From assembly GCA_020724465.1 (NCBI GenBank), contig DYGX01000015.1:32618-96617 (forward strand): a DNA stretch of 64,000 nucleotides, given 5' to 3'. This document shows, piece by piece, positions 18,244 to 27,229 of this stretch (position 1 is the first letter of the stretch; the number at the start of each line of letters is the position of its first letter). The position numbers and the translations under genes were made by a program. This stretch comes from Thermoflexus sp. Lineage in GTDB: Bacteria > Chloroflexota > Anaerolineae > Aggregatilineales > Aggregatilineaceae. A model generated the notes under the pieces. It did no database searches, was not told the origin of the DNA, and saw nothing but the letters and a program-made list of their open reading frames with translations.

Positions 18244-19368
18244 ATGGTCCACAGGCACATAGCACCCTTGAAAACGGGCCTGGCAATCATTCTCGCAGCG
18301 TGCGCGCTGGGTGTGCCCATCGCCACAGCCATCGCGCAGGGCGATAGCATCCATCTGACCCAGACGGCAGAATACAACCTTGGCGTCGACTGCCCGGTGG
18401 CAGCCGCGCTTGACCCGGCAGGGTCCACCCTGTGGGTGCTGGTGGACGACTGTTTCCAGTATGGATACGTCCTGCACGCCTATGACATCGCGACCGGGAC
18501 GCGGGTGAACGTCGACGATCATCGCGCTGCGCTGTCGGCCCTCGATGGCGTCTTCATCGATCACTTCATCATGCCGTTTGGCTTCACTCCGGCGGGCGAT
18601 CTGAGCATACGGTACTACGAGTCCGACGAGGCGCACAGCAAGAACCTGCTGATCCCACTGGCCAGCGGTGGCGAGGCGGTCGTCCAGACGAGCGCCACGT
18701 TCGACGCGCTGCTGGCCGCATACAGCGACTACCCGGAGTTCTCCGTGTACAGCCCCGACCACAGGCGGGTCGTGGCGTTTGGCGCGGCAAGCCTGCATAT
18801 CCTGGACGTGGAAGCGGAAACTGAGATCGCGCAGATCCCGGTTGAGGGCGGCACAGATTACGTGTACGCGTCCTTTTCGGCAGATGGAGAGCGCCTCTAC
18901 GTCATCCGCATCAATGACCCGGACAGCGCGACCGATCTCTCGTCGACGCTGCTCATCTATAGCCTGCCGGATGGCGAACTGCTCCGGCAACATGCCCTGC
19001 CCTCGTCCGCCGTCTGGCTCAGCCCCGACGAAACGCGGGCTGCCGTCCAGTTGTTCAGCACCAACATTGGCGAGCAGAGCGACCTGATCATCATGGCGCT
19101 GGACAGCGGCCTTACCAGCGCGGCGTCGTCCCTGCTGGAAGATCCGACCCCGGTGATCACCTGTCTGAACGATGGACGCAACGTGAGCGGCCTGGGGTAT
19201 GTCTCCAGCGGGTATCTGAGTCTATCCAGCCTGGACTGGCTGCCCGACGGCTCCGGTCTGGTACTGACGCTGTCCGCCATGGGGGAAGGCTCGCAGAGCG
19301 CGTCGAGCTTCTGCAGCTTCAACTACAGCCGCCTGCGCACCTATACGGTGTCCGGCGCGGGGAACTGA
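18244..19368 (+). CDS. Secreted protein of unknown function, possible beta-propeller
   Basis: The ATG at 18244 gives a signal peptide (hydrophobic run LAIILAACALGVPIATAIA, cut after about residue 31). The mature part of about 340 aa contains repeated stretches that read like propeller blades: SPDHRRVVAFGAASLHILD, FSADGERLYVIRINDPD, LSPDETRAAVQLFST and LPDGSGLVLTLSAMG. These resemble WD40/TolB-like repeats (xPDGxxLxxxxx). No catalytic motif is seen. The three cysteines near the start (CPVAAALD) and the end may form disulfides. Promoter not identified. I do not recognise a specific family; the blade reading is by eye. Confidence 0.6.
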   Translation: MVHRHIAPLKTGLAIILAACALGVPIATAIAQGDSIHLTQTAEYNLGVDCPVAAALDPAGSTLWVLVDDCFQYGYVLHAYDIATGTRVNVDDHRAALSALDGVFIDHFIMPFGFTPAGDLSIRYYESDEAHSKNLLIPLASGGEAVVQTSATFDALLAAYSDYPEFSVYSPDHRRVVAFGAASLHILDVEAETEIAQIPVEGGTDYVYASFSADGERLYVIRINDPDSATDLSSTLLIYSLPDGELLRQHALPSSAVWLSPDETRAAVQLFSTNIGEQSDLIIMALDSGLTSAASSLLEDPTPVITCLNDGRNVSGLGYVSSGYLSLSSLDWLPDGSGLVLTLSAMGEGSQSASSFCSFNYSRLRTYTVSGAGN

Positions 19369-19401
19369 ATCCGGCGCGCCGTCTCTGGCCGGGGATGGTA
19401 C

Positions 19402-20265
19402 CTAGCCGAGCGGTGCGTCCGGAATGATCGAGATGCCCACCGTTCCGGGGCCGCTGTGCACGCCCAGCGCGGGCGAAAGCTGCGCGATGACCCATTCCAG
19501 GACGGAATAGCGCTCCTCAAGCAGCGCGCGGAACTTCTCCACTTCCTCGCGGGCCGCCACGTGCATCAGCGCGGCGCGGATGGTGCTGCCTTCGGGGATG
19601 CGGTTCAGCGCCAGCGCGACGATGCGCTTGTACGCCGCCGCGCGCGAGCGGGCCACGCCGAGCGGCGCGGGCATCCCCCCGCGCATCCCGATGATCGGCT
19701 TGATGTCAAGCAGATCGCCCACCATGCTCGTCACCTTGCCGATCCGCCCGCCCCGCTGCAAGTATTCGAGCGTGTCGTTGGTGAAGCCAACGAACGCCTG
19801 CTCCGCGATCCGGCGGGCCACAGCGACCACCTCCGACAGCGACAGCCCCTGCAGCGCGGCGCGCGCCGCCTGGATAACGGCCCAGCCGTGCGCCATCGCC
19901 ACCTGCTGCGTGTCCACCACCTCGATCGGGAAGCCGGGTAGCTCGGTCTCCGCCAGGCGCCTGGCAAGCAGCGCGGACTGGTAGCCGCCGCTGCCGGTAC
20001 CCGTCATGCTGACGGCAACCGCGCCAGTTCCCCGGCGGGCGGCTGCGCGAAACGCTTCCAGATATTCACCGGCGCTGGGGTTGGCGGTCGTCGGCCATTC
20101 GGGCGCGCTCTTCAGCCATTCGTAGAACTCGTCCGCCGGCATATCGATGTTGTCCCGCAGCGTCCCGCGCACGCTGTGCACATAGTATGGCACGACCTCG
20201 ATGCCCAGCTCAGCCGCCATCGCTTCTGGCACGCTTGCGCAGCTATCGGTCACCACAATCACCAC
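19402..20265 (-). CDS. DegV family fatty acid-binding protein
   Basis: A cytosolic lipid-binding protein; family members bind long-chain fatty acids and some (FakB) present them to a fatty-acid kinase. The GTG start at 20265 gives VVIVVTDSCASVPEA and follows GGGAG. Motifs: VTDSCAS at the N-terminus, ANPSAGEYLEAF, the ligand-loop SMTGTGSGGYQSA and GRIGKVTSMVGDLLDIKPI. Length is 287 aa, normal. No fakA-like kinase is nearby. The upstream region has two 17-bp repeats containing TATACT elements (20365-20399). Confidence 0.9.
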   Translation of the reverse strand: MVIVVTDSCASVPEAMAAELGIEVVPYYVHSVRGTLRDNIDMPADEFYEWLKSAPEWPTTANPSAGEYLEAFRAAARRGTGAVAVSMTGTGSGGYQSALLARRLAETELPGFPIEVVDTQQVAMAHGWAVIQAARAALQGLSLSEVVAVARRIAEQAFVGFTNDTLEYLQRGGRIGKVTSMVGDLLDIKPIIGMRGGMPAPLGVARSRAAAYKRIVALALNRIPEGSTIRAALMHVAAREEVEKFRALLEERYSVLEWVIAQLSPALGVHSGPGTVGISIIPDAPLG

Positions 20266-20364
20266 GATCGGTCTCCCTTGCGAACTTCGTCGCCAGAAGG
20301 CGCGCCATCAGCGGAGCGCCTGCGTCATCCCCGGTCAAACAACCCGGCGCGCGCCTGCACACTC

Positions 20365-20399
20365 AGTATACAGGCAAGTACGAGTATACAGGCAAGTAC
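20365..20399. repeat. Tandem 17-bp repeat with promoter-like content upstream of degV
   Basis: AGTATACAGGCAAGTAC occurs at 20365-20381 and again at 20383-20399 (18-bp period). Read on the minus strand each copy is GTACTTGCCTGTATACT, containing TTGCCT followed by TATACT. The TTGCCT of one copy lies 19 nt from the TATACT of the next. It could be a duplicated promoter or operator for degV (start 20265). Confidence 0.5.
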
Positions 20400-20457
20400 A
20401 GGTTTGTGCTGCCCGATGCGACGCATCAGGTTACGCGCGCGGCACAGGCCAGAATTT

Positions 20458-20485
20458 TTGCAATATGCTTCTCACTAACTATAAT
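20458..20485 (+). promoter_or_regulatory. Promoter of the structured RNA candidate
   Basis: TTGCAA (20458-20463), 16 nt, TATAAT (20480-20485). Confidence 0.7.
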
Positions 20486-20491
20486 GTGGAC

Positions 20492-20666
20492 ATTGGCCGA
20501 TGCGTCCGGCACTCATGGAACTGAACATGAACACAATCCTTCATCTGGCTTGTCCGTGTCAGTCTGGCAGCCCACCCCCGGTGGTCTGTACGCGTGCCTA
20601 TCGCTGACGCCAGCACGTCCTGTGGTTGGACAAGAAAGGCTCGGACCACCGTCCGGGCCTTTTTTT
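20492..20666 (+). ncRNA. Candidate small structured RNA or attenuated leader
   Basis: A promoter at 20458-20485 and a strong terminator at 20638-20666 bound a transcript of about 175 nt with no convincing reading frame. Internal pairing is visible: CTTGTCC (20549-20555) with GGACAAG (20628-20634); immediately inside, GTGTCAG (20556-20562) with CTGACGC (20604-20610), one wobble; and within that a small hairpin CCACC-CCC-GGTGG (20572-20584). This nesting followed by an intrinsic terminator is typical of a small RNA or a riboswitch-type leader. GTCCGG in the 5' part could also pair with the left terminator arm. The next gene, a carbonic anhydrase, starts 41 nt after the terminator. It matches no RNA family I recognise. 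Confidence 0.5.
20638..20666 (+). terminator. Intrinsic terminator or attenuator upstream of the carbonic anhydrase
   Basis: GGCTCGGAC (20638-20646), loop CACC, GTCCGGGCC (20651-20659; one G-U pair), then seven T (20660-20666). Confidence 0.85.
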
Positions 20667-20707
20667 GTTCCCGGTTGACAGTCTTGACGGTCTGATTGGA
20701 GGAAACC

Positions 20708-21289
<582 letters not shown>

Positions 21290-21378
21290 GGAGTGCCGCG
21301 CGCCGTCGCGTCCGCACCCGCATCCCGGCAGGGCCGCCCGCGCGGGTGGCCCTGCCCGCCCGCCCCTGCCCCGCGCAT

Positions 21379-21407
21379 TTCCTGCGGATCGGAATTCATG
21401 CCATAAT
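21379..21407 (+). promoter_or_regulatory. Promoter of the HEAT/membrane protein gene
   Basis: TTCCTG (21379-21384), 17 nt, CATAAT (21402-21407), 38 nt before the ATG. Confidence 0.5.
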
Positions 21408-21445
21408 GACGGCGTCTATCCACTGCCCATCTCAGGGGGGCCTCG

Positions 21446-22588
21446 ATGATCGATTCCCTCTTGCAAGACCTTCAAGACCCTGATCCCCAGGTGCGCGGCG
21501 AGGCGATCATCCGGCTTGCCAACCTGGGCGACCGGAACGCGCTGCCCGCGCTGGCGGCTGTGCACCGCAATGACCCAGACCCGCGCTTGCGCGAGCTGGC
21601 GCTCAAAGCCGGGCGCCACATCCAGCTCAACGCGCCGCAATCCGAGGCCCCAGCCGGAACGCCGCCGCCCGCGCCGAAGACCGTCGCGCCCCACGAGCGA
21701 GCGCGGGCACGCAGCCTGCTCGACGCCGCCGCCGGTTACCATATCGGCGGCGAGCACGCGCGCGCCATCGAAAGCCTGGGCCGCGCGCTGGACATCGACC
21801 CCGCGCTGTCGTCGGACGGCTTCGCCACGAACCTGGCCGCCGCGCTGACCGGCTTGCCGCGCACCGAAGCCGTCGCCGTGGTGGAAGACCCGGCCCGTCG
21901 CGCCGCGCTGATCGAGGAAGCCGGCGGCAAGAAAAAGAAGCGGCGCCCTGCCACACCCGATGCCGACGACACCCAGGATGCGACCTGGGGCAGCGTTCTG
22001 ATCGACGCGCTGCTGTACGCGCTGGTCGCCGCGCTGAGCATGGCAGCGATTTTCGTGCTGTCGCTGGACATGCTCAAGGACCTGTACACATCCCTGCCGC
22101 CGGGCGCCACCACCGGATCGCTGACTGCCGACGAACTGGACCTGCTGACCCACACCGACCTGGCCGTGCTGCTCCCGTTCGCGCTGATCAGCGGGTTGTA
22201 CGGCGGCGTAGCCCTGCTCTTCCAGGGCGCGGCAATTCACTTCGCGGCGATCACGTTCTTCGGCGGGATGGCCTCGCTGGTCTATTTCTACCGGCGCTTC
22301 ATCCCGTTCCAGACGGGAGTCACGCTGGCCTACGCGGCAGTGTTCATCGCCATCGCGCTGCTCGGATCCGGGATTGAGCCGTGGATCATGCTAAGCGCGG
22401 CGGGTATGCTCGGCTCGATCATTGTGTTCTACCTGCTGGCCGAGCTGGTTTCGAAGGTCTATCGCTTTAGCTGGTGGTCCGGCTGCGGCACGATCGTGAT
22501 CGGCGGGCTGGTCCTGGCGGCGATCTCGTTCGTGGGCACCATGATCCTCACCTGGCTGCTCGGCACGCTGATCGGGGCGGTCGTCTGA
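21446..22588 (+). CDS. Membrane protein with N-terminal HEAT-type repeat, unknown function
   Basis: A 380-aa protein beginning at ATG 21446, after GGGGGG. Residues 1-65 form a HEAT-like pair (LLQDLQDPDPQVRGEAIIRL). Residues about 85-155 look like a small helical, TPR-like unit (AAGYHIGGEHARAIESL). A basic hinge GGKKKKRR follows, and then from about residue 180 there are five or six hydrophobic segments up to the C-terminus. The pairing of a cytosolic repeat domain with a Yip1-like bundle of membrane helices suggests a membrane scaffold. I do not recognise a defined family, and the neighbours give no hint. Confidence 0.7.
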   Translation: MIDSLLQDLQDPDPQVRGEAIIRLANLGDRNALPALAAVHRNDPDPRLRELALKAGRHIQLNAPQSEAPAGTPPPAPKTVAPHERARARSLLDAAAGYHIGGEHARAIESLGRALDIDPALSSDGFATNLAAALTGLPRTEAVAVVEDPARRAALIEEAGGKKKKRRPATPDADDTQDATWGSVLIDALLYALVAALSMAAIFVLSLDMLKDLYTSLPPGATTGSLTADELDLLTHTDLAVLLPFALISGLYGGVALLFQGAAIHFAAITFFGGMASLVYFYRRFIPFQTGVTLAYAAVFIAIALLGSGIEPWIMLSAAGMLGSIIVFYLLAELVSKVYRFSWWSGCGTIVIGGLVLAAISFVGTMILTWLLGTLIGAVV

Positions 22589-22613
22589 GCCGCGACGCCG
22601 GATTTCCTGGCCG

Positions 22614-24122
22614 TTAATCCTGCGGCTGAGCGAGCGTCTCCAGGCTGGCGATGGCCAGGTCGATGCGGCGCAGGGATTCGTCGCGGCCCAGGATCTCCAT
22701 CGTCTCGAACAGGGGTGGCGCGACCTGCTGCGCTGTAGTCGCCATGCGCAGCACCCCGAACAACTGGCCCGGCTTCAGCCCAAGCTGCTGCGCCAGCGAC
22801 CGCAGTGCAGGTTCCTGCGTCGCGGCGCTGAAGTCCGGCAGGGCGGCCAGCGTGTCGCGCGCCTGGCGCAGCGCGTCGAGGGTCTGCGCGGCGTCCATCT
22901 TGGGCTGGATCAGGGCATCCGGCGGGGCCGGCTCGAACTCCTCGGCGAAGAAAAAGCCCGCTACCGGGATCGCGTCGTTCAGCGTCTTGATGCGCGGCTG
23001 GACCAGCGGCACCACGCGCACCAGCCGGTCGAAGTCCACCCGGTACCCCGCGCGCTCGAAAACCGGCAGCAGCAGCTGCGCCAGACGCTGCGGGTCCATC
23101 TCGCGGATATACACGCCGTTGAGCCAGTCCAGCTTCTCGATGGGAAAGACGCTCGCCGCCGGGTTGACGCGGCGCAGATCGAAGCGCTCAATCGTCTCCT
23201 GGACGCTGAACACCTCGCGGTCGTCGCCGAAGCTCCACCCGACATTGGTCAGGAAGTTGACGATCGCTTCCGGCACGTAGCCCGCTTCCTGGAACTCGTA
23301 GAGTAGCACCGGAATCTTGCGCCCGCTCTCGGTGAACCCGGCGCTGCGCTTGGAAAGCTTGCCCTTGCCGCTCGGGTTGAGGATCACCGGCAGGTGCGCA
23401 ATCTGCGGCATCTCCCAGCCAAAAGCATCGTACAGATTGCGGTGCACCGGCGCGGACGAGATCCACTCCTCGGCACGCAGGATGTGCGAGATGCGCATGA
23501 AGTGATCGTCCACCACGTTCGCCAGATGATAGGTCGGGTAGCCGTCCGACTTGAGCAGCACCAGGTCCTGAAGCTGTCGGTTGTCGAACGTGATGTCGCC
23601 GCGCAGCAGATCGTGGACGGTCGTCGTCCCCTCGACCGGCATCTTGAAGCGGATGACGAAGGGCGCGCCTTCCATCTCCAGCCGGGCGCGCTCGTCCGGC
23701 GAAAGATAGCGACAGTGGCGGTCGTAGCCGGGGTCTTCCTTGCGCGCGCGCTGCTCCTCGCGCAGCGCCGCCAGCCGCTCCGGCGTGCAATAGCAGCGAT
23801 AGGCCAGGTCGTGCTCGACCAGCCAGGCCGCCCACTGCTGGTAGAGGGTAATGCGCTGGGACTGCACATACGGCCCGTACTCCCCGCCGACATCCGGCCC
23901 TTCGTCCCAGTCGATCCCCAACCAGCGCAGGCCATCGAGGATCAGTTGCACGGCGTTCTCGACGTAGCGCTTCTGGTCCGTGTCTTCGATGCGCAGGATC
24001 ATCGCTCCGCCGTGATGGCGGGCGAAAAACCAGTTGAACAGCGCCGTGCGCACCCCGCCGATGTGCAGGGGGCCGGTCGGGCTGGGCGCGAAGCGAACGC
24101 GAACGGGCGTGTGCGAGGTCAC
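22614..24122 (-). CDS. gltX: Glutamate--tRNA ligase
   Basis: It charges tRNA-Glu with glutamate. The GTG start at 24122 ([15 protein letters not shown]) follows AAGGAGACG. The 502-aa protein has the class I motifs: HIGH-like in [27 protein letters not shown], and the KMSKS-like KLSKRSAG. The C-terminal anticodon-binding part has the usual helical ending. Length is normal. An extended -10 promoter lies just upstream (24163-24168), divergent from glnS. Confidence 0.97.
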   Translation of the reverse strand: MTSHTPVRVRFAPSPTGPLHIGGVRTALFNWFFARHHGGAMILRIEDTDQKRYVENAVQLILDGLRWLGIDWDEGPDVGGEYGPYVQSQRITLYQQWAAWLVEHDLAYRCYCTPERLAALREEQRARKEDPGYDRHCRYLSPDERARLEMEGAPFVIRFKMPVEGTTTVHDLLRGDITFDNRQLQDLVLLKSDGYPTYHLANVVDDHFMRISHILRAEEWISSAPVHRNLYDAFGWEMPQIAHLPVILNPSGKGKLSKRSAGFTESGRKIPVLLYEFQEAGYVPEAIVNFLTNVGWSFGDDREVFSVQETIERFDLRRVNPAASVFPIEKLDWLNGVYIREMDPQRLAQLLLPVFERAGYRVDFDRLVRVVPLVQPRIKTLNDAIPVAGFFFAEEFEPAPPDALIQPKMDAAQTLDALRQARDTLAALPDFSAATQEPALRSLAQQLGLKPGQLFGVLRMATTAQQVAPPLFETMEILGRDESLRRIDLAIASLETLAQPQD

Positions 24123-24162
24123 AGAACGTCTCCTTGAAGCTAGCGGGTCTTGCAGCGCGCCC

Positions 24163-24168
24163 ATTATA
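24163..24168 (-). promoter_or_regulatory. Extended -10 promoter of gltX
   Basis: TGGTATAAT on the minus strand, 41 nt before the GTG start. No standard -35. Confidence 0.6.
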
Positions 24169-24303
24169 CCAGATGTGCCGGGCACAAGGCGGGCCGATAC
24201 CTACACATTCGCCGGACAATCTGTTACACTCATGCCCTCGAAACACACGCCAGGCAGAACCAGACCGGCACAATCGAACACCCGCAGCGAGAGAGTAGCG
24301 ACT

Positions 24304-26043
24304 ATGGCGAGCAGCGAAGAAATTCTCAAGCCCCGCAGCGATGACAGTGCCGCCCCGTCCGACGGCGGCGAGCCGTCCAATTTCATCTACGACATCATCG
24401 ACGAGCACAACCGGACCGGGCGGTTCGGTGGGCGGGTGCATACGCGCTTCCCCCCGGAGCCGAACGGCTACCTGCATATCGGCCATGCCAAAGCGATCCT
24501 GATCAACTACCGCACTGCACAGAAGTACGGCGGCAAGTTCAACCTGCGCTTCGACGACACCAACCCCACCAAAGAAGAGCAGGAGTACATCGACGCCATC
24601 ATCGAGGATATGCGCTGGCTGGGCGTGGATTGGGAAGATCGCCTGTTTTACGCGTCCGACTACTTCGAGCAGCTCTATGAGTGGGCGGTGCAGTTAATCA
24701 AGGACGGCAAGGCGTATGTGGACGACCTGAGCGCCGAGGAGATCCGCGAATATCGCGGCACGCTGACCGAGCCGGGCCGCGAAAGCCCCTATCGCAACCG
24801 CTCCGTTGAGGAGAATCTCGACCTCTTTGAGCGCATGAAGCGCGGCGAGTTTCCGGACGGCTCGCGCGTGCTGCGCGCCAAAATCGACATGGCGTCGCCC
24901 AACATGAACCTGCGCGACCCGGTCATGTACCGCATCCTGCATGAGGAGCATCCGCACCGGGGCCGCGACTGGTGCATCTACCCCATGTACGACTGGGCGC
25001 ACGGCCAGTCGGATTCGATTGAGGGCATCACGCACTCGCTTTGCTCGCTCGAATTCGAAGATCACCGCCCGCTGTACGACTGGTTCCTCGACCAGCTTGG
25101 CATCCACCACCCGCAGCAGATCGAGTTCGCGCGCCTGAACCTGACGCACACCGTCATGAGCAAGCGCAAGCTGCGGCGGCTGGTCGAAGAAGGCTACGTT
25201 CGCGGCTGGGACGACCCGCGCATGCCGACGCTCTCCGGCCTGCGGCGGCGCGGCTACACGCCCGAAGCGATCTGGAGCTTCACCGAGGCGATCGGCGTCT
25301 CGAAGAGCAACAGCGTCGTCGAGCTGTCGCTGCTGGAGCATCACGTGCGCCAGGACCTCAACCGTCGCGCTCCGCGTGTGATGGGCGTGCTGCGCCCGCT
25401 GCGCGTGGTGCTGACGAACTATCCTGAGGGCCAGGTCGAGCAGATGGAAGCGATCAATAACCCGGAAGACCCGGCGGCAGGCACGCGACCTGTGCCGTTC
25501 TCGAAGGTGCTCTACATCGAGCAGGACGACTTCATGGAAAACCCGCCGCCGAAGTTCTTCCGCCTGGCGCCGGGCCGCGAGGTCCGCCTGCGCTATGCCT
25601 ACTTCATCACCTGCGATGAAGTGGTCAAGGACGAGGCGGGCAACGTGGTTGAGCTGCGCTGTTCCTACGACCCCGCCACGCGCGGCGGCGACGCGCCCGA
25701 CGGCCGCCGCCCCAAGGCGACGTTGCATTGGGTCTCGGCAGAGCACGCCATCGACGCCGAGGTGCGCCTCTACGACACGCTGTTTACCGTGCCGGATCCG
25801 GACAACCCGCCCGAAGGGAAGAGCTTCACCGATCTGATCAACCCGAATTCGCTCGAAGTCATCACAGGCGCCAAGCTGGAGCCAAGCGTGCGCGGCGCCG
25901 CGCCCGGCACCATCTACCAGTTCGAGCGGCAGGGCTACTTCTGCGTCGATCCAGACTCCACACCGGACACGCCCGTCTTCAACCGGACGGTCACGCTGCG
26001 CGACACCTGGGCCAAGATCCAGCAAAAAGAAGGCGGCGCATAG
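24304..26043 (+). CDS. glnS: Glutamine--tRNA ligase
   Basis: It charges tRNA-Gln directly, bypassing the GatCAB route. The ATG at 24304 is the first plausible one; the upstream frame is not protein-like. The 579-aa protein has [17 protein letters not shown] (HIGH), the insert [22 protein letters not shown] region, [13 protein letters not shown] (KMSKS equivalent) and the two C-terminal beta-barrels of GlnRS. Bacterial GlnRS is usually considered a eukaryote-derived acquisition; its presence beside gltX and near a tRNA-Gln is compatible with direct charging. Promoter not obvious. Confidence 0.97.
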   Translation: MASSEEILKPRSDDSAAPSDGGEPSNFIYDIIDEHNRTGRFGGRVHTRFPPEPNGYLHIGHAKAILINYRTAQKYGGKFNLRFDDTNPTKEEQEYIDAIIEDMRWLGVDWEDRLFYASDYFEQLYEWAVQLIKDGKAYVDDLSAEEIREYRGTLTEPGRESPYRNRSVEENLDLFERMKRGEFPDGSRVLRAKIDMASPNMNLRDPVMYRILHEEHPHRGRDWCIYPMYDWAHGQSDSIEGITHSLCSLEFEDHRPLYDWFLDQLGIHHPQQIEFARLNLTHTVMSKRKLRRLVEEGYVRGWDDPRMPTLSGLRRRGYTPEAIWSFTEAIGVSKSNSVVELSLLEHHVRQDLNRRAPRVMGVLRPLRVVLTNYPEGQVEQMEAINNPEDPAAGTRPVPFSKVLYIEQDDFMENPPPKFFRLAPGREVRLRYAYFITCDEVVKDEAGNVVELRCSYDPATRGGDAPDGRRPKATLHWVSAEHAIDAEVRLYDTLFTVPDPDNPPEGKSFTDLINPNSLEVITGAKLEPSVRGAAPGTIYQFERQGYFCVDPDSTPDTPVFNRTVTLRDTWAKIQQKEGGA

Positions 26044-26067
26044 CTCGCCGTCTGTCGCTTCGCACCA

Positions 26068-26099
26068 CAACGGGAGTCGCGAGCGTGCGGCTCCCGTTG
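26068..26099 (+). terminator. Hairpin after glnS
   Basis: CAACGGGAGTCG (26068-26079) and CGGCTCCCGTTG (26088-26099), 12 bp with one wobble and an 8-nt loop. No T-tract, so termination is not certain. Confidence 0.55.
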
Positions 26100-26176
26100 C
26101 ACTCCAACGTCGCGCCGGGGCCCGCGCTTGCTGTATACTCCCTGCCAGACCGGGTTTGTCAGCCTATGAGGCCGCC

Positions 26177-27031
26177 ATGCCAGATCGTTCGAACGCGCGC
26201 CCGGCCCAGCCATTCCTCAAATGGGCGGGCGGAAAGGGCCAACTGCTGGCCCAGTACGAAGCGTTCTTCCCGACGACCCCCGGCGGGACCTATTTCGAGC
26301 CATTCGTGGGCAGCGGGGCTGTGTTTTTCCATCTTCAGCCGCGCGGCTTGTTCGAGCGCTATGTCCTGTCGGACTCAAACGCCGAACTGGTAAACCTTTT
26401 TCGCATCGTTCGCGATCAGCCTGACGCGCTGCTCGAACACTTGCGACAGCACGCTGAGCGGCACAGCGCCGAATACTACTACGCCGTGCGCGCCTGCGAT
26501 CGCTCGCCCGACTGGAGCGCGACTCCCGCGCCGGAACGCGCCGCGCGGATGCTGTACCTCAACCGCACCTGCTACAACGGGCTGTGGCGCGTCAACAGCC
26601 GGGGACACTTCAACGTACCGCTGGGACGCTATCGCAACCCCGACATCTACCGGCCCGAGCGAATCCGCGCGGCGTCGCAGGCGCTCCAGGCCGCTGAGAT
26701 CGAGGTCCGCCGCTTCGATGCGGTGTTGGACCATGCACAGGCGGGTGATTTCGTGTACTTCGACCCGCCCTATGTGCCCGTCAGCGACACGGCCAATTTC
26801 ACCAGCTACGAGGTCGAAGTCTTTGGCGAACCCGAGCAGCGGCGTCTAGCTGAGGTCTTCGCCGCCCTGGCAGCGCGCGGCTGCCGGGTGATGCTTAGCA
26901 ACTCCGACACCCCGCTGGTGCACGATCTCTACGCGGGCTTCCGGATCGAGCGGGTGCTGGCGCGGCGCGCGATCAACTCGAAGGCCGGACGTCGCGGCCC
27001 GGTGTATGAGGTCGTGGTGCTGAGCGGGTGA
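26177..27031 (+). CDS. dam: DNA adenine-N6 methyltransferase (D12 class, Dam-like)
   Basis: It methylates adenine in DNA using S-adenosylmethionine, by family probably at GATC. The ATG at 26177 follows TGAGG; a TTG seven codons earlier lacks a site. The 284-aa protein has QPFLKWAGGKGQLL (motif X, residues about 12-25), FVGSGAVFF (motif I), YFDPPYVPV (motif IV, the DPPY tetrapeptide) and ends in a typical INSKAGRRGPVYEVVV. No restriction endonuclease or specificity subunit is adjacent, so it looks like an orphan methylase. A TATACT -10 (26134-26139) lies upstream. The target is inferred from the family, not shown. Confidence 0.93.
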   Translation: MPDRSNARPAQPFLKWAGGKGQLLAQYEAFFPTTPGGTYFEPFVGSGAVFFHLQPRGLFERYVLSDSNAELVNLFRIVRDQPDALLEHLRQHAERHSAEYYYAVRACDRSPDWSATPAPERAARMLYLNRTCYNGLWRVNSRGHFNVPLGRYRNPDIYRPERIRAASQALQAAEIEVRRFDAVLDHAQAGDFVYFDPPYVPVSDTANFTSYEVEVFGEPEQRRLAEVFAALAARGCRVMLSNSDTPLVHDLYAGFRIERVLARRAINSKAGRRGPVYEVVVLSG

Positions 27032-27080
27032 TAATGACAGGGCATTGAAAACAGCGGGAGCAGCAAGCTGCTCCCCCTAC

Positions 27081-27160
27081 ACTGTTCTTCGCAGTTCTTC
27101 GCTGCTCTTTGCTGTTTTTGGCTGTTCTTGGCTGCCTTTAGCCGTTCTTGGCCGCTTCTG
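27081..27160. repeat. Eight 10-bp tandem repeats (phased A/T tracts) after dam
   Basis: From 27081 eight successive 10-mers read ACTGTTCTTC, GCAGTTCTTC, GCTGCTCTTT, GCTGTTTTTG, GCTGTTCTTG, GCTGCCTTTA, GCCGTTCTTG, GCCGCTTCTG. The complement consensus is about HAARRRCAGC. A hairpin precedes (GGGAGCAGC-AA-GCTGCTCCC, 27056-27075). The array fills most of the gap between convergent dam and rodA. The same unit recurs at 58847-58992. Confidence 0.85.
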
Positions 27161-27229
27161 GCTTCCCCCAGCCAGACAACTCAGATCAATCAGATCAAGC
27201 GGTGACAGACGGAGCGCCCGCGCCAGGGC

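Larger units (their letters stand above)
20266..20707. other. Long intergenic region between degV and the carbonic anhydrase
   Basis: This 442-nt region carries the tandem repeat upstream of degV, a plus-strand promoter (20458-20485), a structured RNA candidate (about 20492-20666) and its terminator (20638-20666), then GGAGGA (20698-20703), the ribosome site of the carbonic anhydrase. No protein-coding gene is recognised. Confidence 0.6.

Noticed and set aside
20492..20666. T-box, SRP RNA or 6S RNA
   Set aside because: No T-box AGGGTGGNACCGCG, no SRP GGAAGGAAGC apical motif, and no 6S-type single long bubble. Left as an unclassified candidate.
26068..26099. Transposon end at the inverted repeat after glnS
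   Set aside because: It is a single hairpin near a stop codon without a partner repeat or duplication, so it is better read as a terminator-like stem.
27081..27160. Possible CRISPR array
   Set aside because: The units are 10 bp with no spacers, and no cas gene is present.
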